From contig NZ_JOEM01000028.1 of the NCBI RefSeq assembly GCF_000718135.1, forward strand, positions 1 to 64,000: 64,000 nt of DNA. Direction: 5' to 3'. The notes under the pieces were generated by a model, which searched no databases, was not told where the DNA came from, and worked only from the letters and a program-made list of their open reading frames with translations. The stretch comes from Streptomyces cyaneofuscatus (lineage in GTDB: Bacteria; Actinomycetota; Actinomycetes; Streptomycetales; Streptomycetaceae). Positions 62,596 to 64,000 of the stretch are shown here, piece after piece. Every line of letters begins with the position of its first letter. Positions within the stretch are counted from its first letter, which is position 1. The translations under genes were made by a program, and so were the position numbers.

Positions 62596-63461
62596 CCGCC
62601 CCGATGCCGGTGCGGCCGCCCGAGCCGCCCGGGAAGCCCTTACCGGTCCTCTCCAGGGCCTCCGAGTCCAAGGCCCCCGTACAGCGGCGCCCCAGCCGGC
62701 TGCTCGCCCCGCTCCGGGAGACCGGGAAGCTGTTCGCGCTCGGGATCGCCGTGGGCCGCGCCATCTTCCGCAGGCCCTTCCAGTTACGCGAGTTCATCGA
62801 GCAGTTCTGGTTCGTCGCCAGCGTCACGATCCTGCCCGCCGCTCTCGTCTCCATCCCGTTCGGCGCGGTCATCGCCCTCCAGGTCGGCTCGCTCACCCAG
62901 CAGCTCGGCGCCCAGTCCTTCACCGGCGGCGCCAGCGTCCTCGCGGTGATCCAGCAGGCCAGCCCGATCATCGTGGCGCTGCTCATCTCCGGCGCCGCGG
63001 GCTCCGCGATCTGCGCCGACCTCGGCTCCCGCAAGATCCGCGAGGAGCTGGACGCGATGGAGGTCATGGGCGTCTCGCCCATCCAGCGCCTCGTCGTCCC
63101 CCGGGTCCTCGCCACCATGCTCGTCGCCGTCCTGCTCAACGGCCTGATCTCCGTGGTCGGCACGCTCGGCGGCTACTTCTTCAACGTGATCATGCAGGAC
63201 GGCACCCCGGGCGCCTACCTCGCCAGCTTCTCCGCCCTCGCCCAACTGCCCGACCTGTACGTCAGCGAGTTCAAGGCCCTGATCTTCGGTTTCATCGCGG
63301 GCATCGTCGCCGCCCACCGCGGCCTCAACCCGCGCGGCGGCCCCAAGGGCGTCGGCGACGCGGTCAACCAGTCCGTCGTCATCACCTTCATGCTCCTGTT
63401 CTTCGTGAACATGGTCCTCACGGCGATCTACCTCCAGATCGTCCCCGCGAAGGGCGGCTGA
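62592..63461 (+). CDS. yrbE1A: YrbE1A/MlaE permease
   Basis: A 289-residue MlaE-family permease. The hallmark segment SVTILPAALVSIPFGAVIALQVGSL and the loop GSRKIREELDAMEVMGVSPIQRLVVPRVLA are present. The C-terminus has GPKGVGDAVNQSVVITFMLLFFVNMVLTAIYL. An N-terminal Pro-rich region precedes the interfacial helix. It overlaps the Mkl gene by ATGA and is followed 5 bases later by a second permease, as in actinobacterial mce operons where YrbE A and B form a heterodimer. Confidence 0.94.
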   Translation: MTAPMPVRPPEPPGKPLPVLSRASESKAPVQRRPSRLLAPLRETGKLFALGIAVGRAIFRRPFQLREFIEQFWFVASVTILPAALVSIPFGAVIALQVGSLTQQLGAQSFTGGASVLAVIQQASPIIVALLISGAAGSAICADLGSRKIREELDAMEVMGVSPIQRLVVPRVLATMLVAVLLNGLISVVGTLGGYFFNVIMQDGTPGAYLASFSALAQLPDLYVSEFKALIFGFIAGIVAAHRGLNPRGGPKGVGDAVNQSVVITFMLLFFVNMVLTAIYLQIVPAKGG

Positions 63462-63466
63462 GACGG

Positions 63467-64000
63467 ATGGCGATGCTCAGCTGGCTCGACCGATCGGGCG
63501 ACCAACTCACCTTCTACGTACGGGCCCTGGTCTGGATCCCGCGCACCCTGCGCCGCTACCTCAAGGAGGTGCAGCGGCTGCTGGCCGAGGTCGCCTTCGG
63601 CAGCGGCGGCCTCGGTGTCATCGGCGGCACCATCGGCGTGATGGTCGCGATGACCCTCTTCACCGGCACGGTCGTCGGCCTCCAGGGGTACGCGGCCCTC
63701 GACCAGATCGGCACCTCGGCGTTCACCGGGTTCATCTCCGCCTACTTCAACACCCGGGAGATCGCCCCCCTGGTCGCCGGGCTCGCCCTCTCCGCCACCG
63801 TCGGCGCGGGCTTCACCGCCCAGCTCGGCGCGATGCGCATCAACGAGGAGGTCGACGCCCTGGAGGCGATGGGCGTGCGCTCCATGCCCTACCTCGTCAC
63901 CACCCGGATCATCGCCGGGGTCGTGGCGATCATCCCGCTGTACGCGATCGGGCTGCTCTCCTCGTACGTCGCCTCCCGCTACATCACCATCTTCTTCAAC
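63467..64000 (+). CDS. yrbE1B: YrbE1B/MlaE permease (cut by window edge)
   Basis: 178 codons of an MlaE-family permease beginning at ATG 63467 (MAMLSWLDRSGDQLTFYVRAL), 5 bases after yrbE1A. The N-terminal interfacial helix, IGVMVAMTLFTGTVVGLQGYAAL, the conserved ALSATVGAGFTAQLGAMRINEEVDALEAMGVR loop and the next helix are intact. The family length is about 250-280 residues, so about 90 residues are missing at the window end. Mce subunit genes should follow. Confidence 0.94.
   Translation, partial: MAMLSWLDRSGDQLTFYVRALVWIPRTLRRYLKEVQRLLAEVAFGSGGLGVIGGTIGVMVAMTLFTGTVVGLQGYAALDQIGTSAFTGFISAYFNTREIAPLVAGLALSATVGAGFTAQLGAMRINEEVDALEAMGVRSMPYLVTTRIIAGVVAIIPLYAIGLLSSYVASRYITIFFN

Overview
The window is chromosomal DNA from a high-GC actinomycete, almost certainly Streptomyces or a close relative. 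The evidence is the very strong G/C bias at third codon positions, GTG starts, many 1-4 nt start/stop overlaps (GTGA, ATGA, TGATG), and family content typical of Streptomyces: a complete conservon (cvnA-E), CYP154/CYP157-type P450s, a WhiJ-like helix-turn-helix/DUF397 pair with an anti-sigma-type ATPase, a DUF574 methyltransferase, and xylA/xylB with a ROK regulator.

Layout. 0-3.4 kb: the right end of an IS5/IS4-type insertion sequence abuts a three-gene MoxR-ATPase/VWA cluster whose first gene may have lost its 5' end. 3.4-9.4 kb (minus strand): N-formylglutamate amidohydrolase, secreted sphingomyelinase C, class F sortase with a small surface protein, and an OmpR-type two-component system. 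9.5-13.5 kb: an NB-ARC/TPR ATPase, apparently split by a frame change near its start, and a CDP-glycerol-transferase-like protein. 13.8-24.0 kb: a CYP157-like/CYP154-like P450 pair, then a choline-to-glycine-betaine block (betB, betA and a ProV/ProW-ProW/ProX transporter) closed by a strong terminator. 24.0-30.5 kb: a third P450, a GNAT protein, a DUF6243 protein, an AspT/YidE-type transporter whose ribosome binding site lies in a long hairpin, and a secreted VWA protein pair. 30.5-34.7 kb: xylose catabolism (xylB and xylA divergent) with a ROK regulator. 34.8-39.8 kb: DUF305/DUF3105 membrane proteins, a FUSC transporter with its MarR regulator and operator, and an IclR regulator.

40.4-45.2 kb: conservon cvnA-B-C-D-E, with a P450 (CvnE) that lacks the EXXR motif, ending at a hairpin terminator. 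45.3-52.4 kb: GH4 glycosidase, the WhiJ-like cluster arranged around a perfect palindrome, a SAM methyltransferase, cupin, AraC/DJ-1 regulator, YchJ and GNAT. 52.4-55.8 kb: an EmrB/QacA exporter with an extra winged-helix-like tail, an ATP-grasp protein and a small hypothetical. 56.0-64.0 kb: a PucR regulator divergent from three secreted proteins that lead into an Mce-type lipid importer (Mkl ATPase, two YrbE/MlaE permeases); the window ends inside the second permease.

The best candidates for new biology are the secreted-protein/Mce locus, the EXXR-less P450s and the context in which they sit, the split NB-ARC gene, the palindrome at 47.7 kb and the RBS-sequestering hairpin at 28.3 kb. No tRNA, rRNA or CRISPR array was seen. 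Coordinates and motifs were read by eye; family names rest on recognition of conserved motifs, not on database searches.
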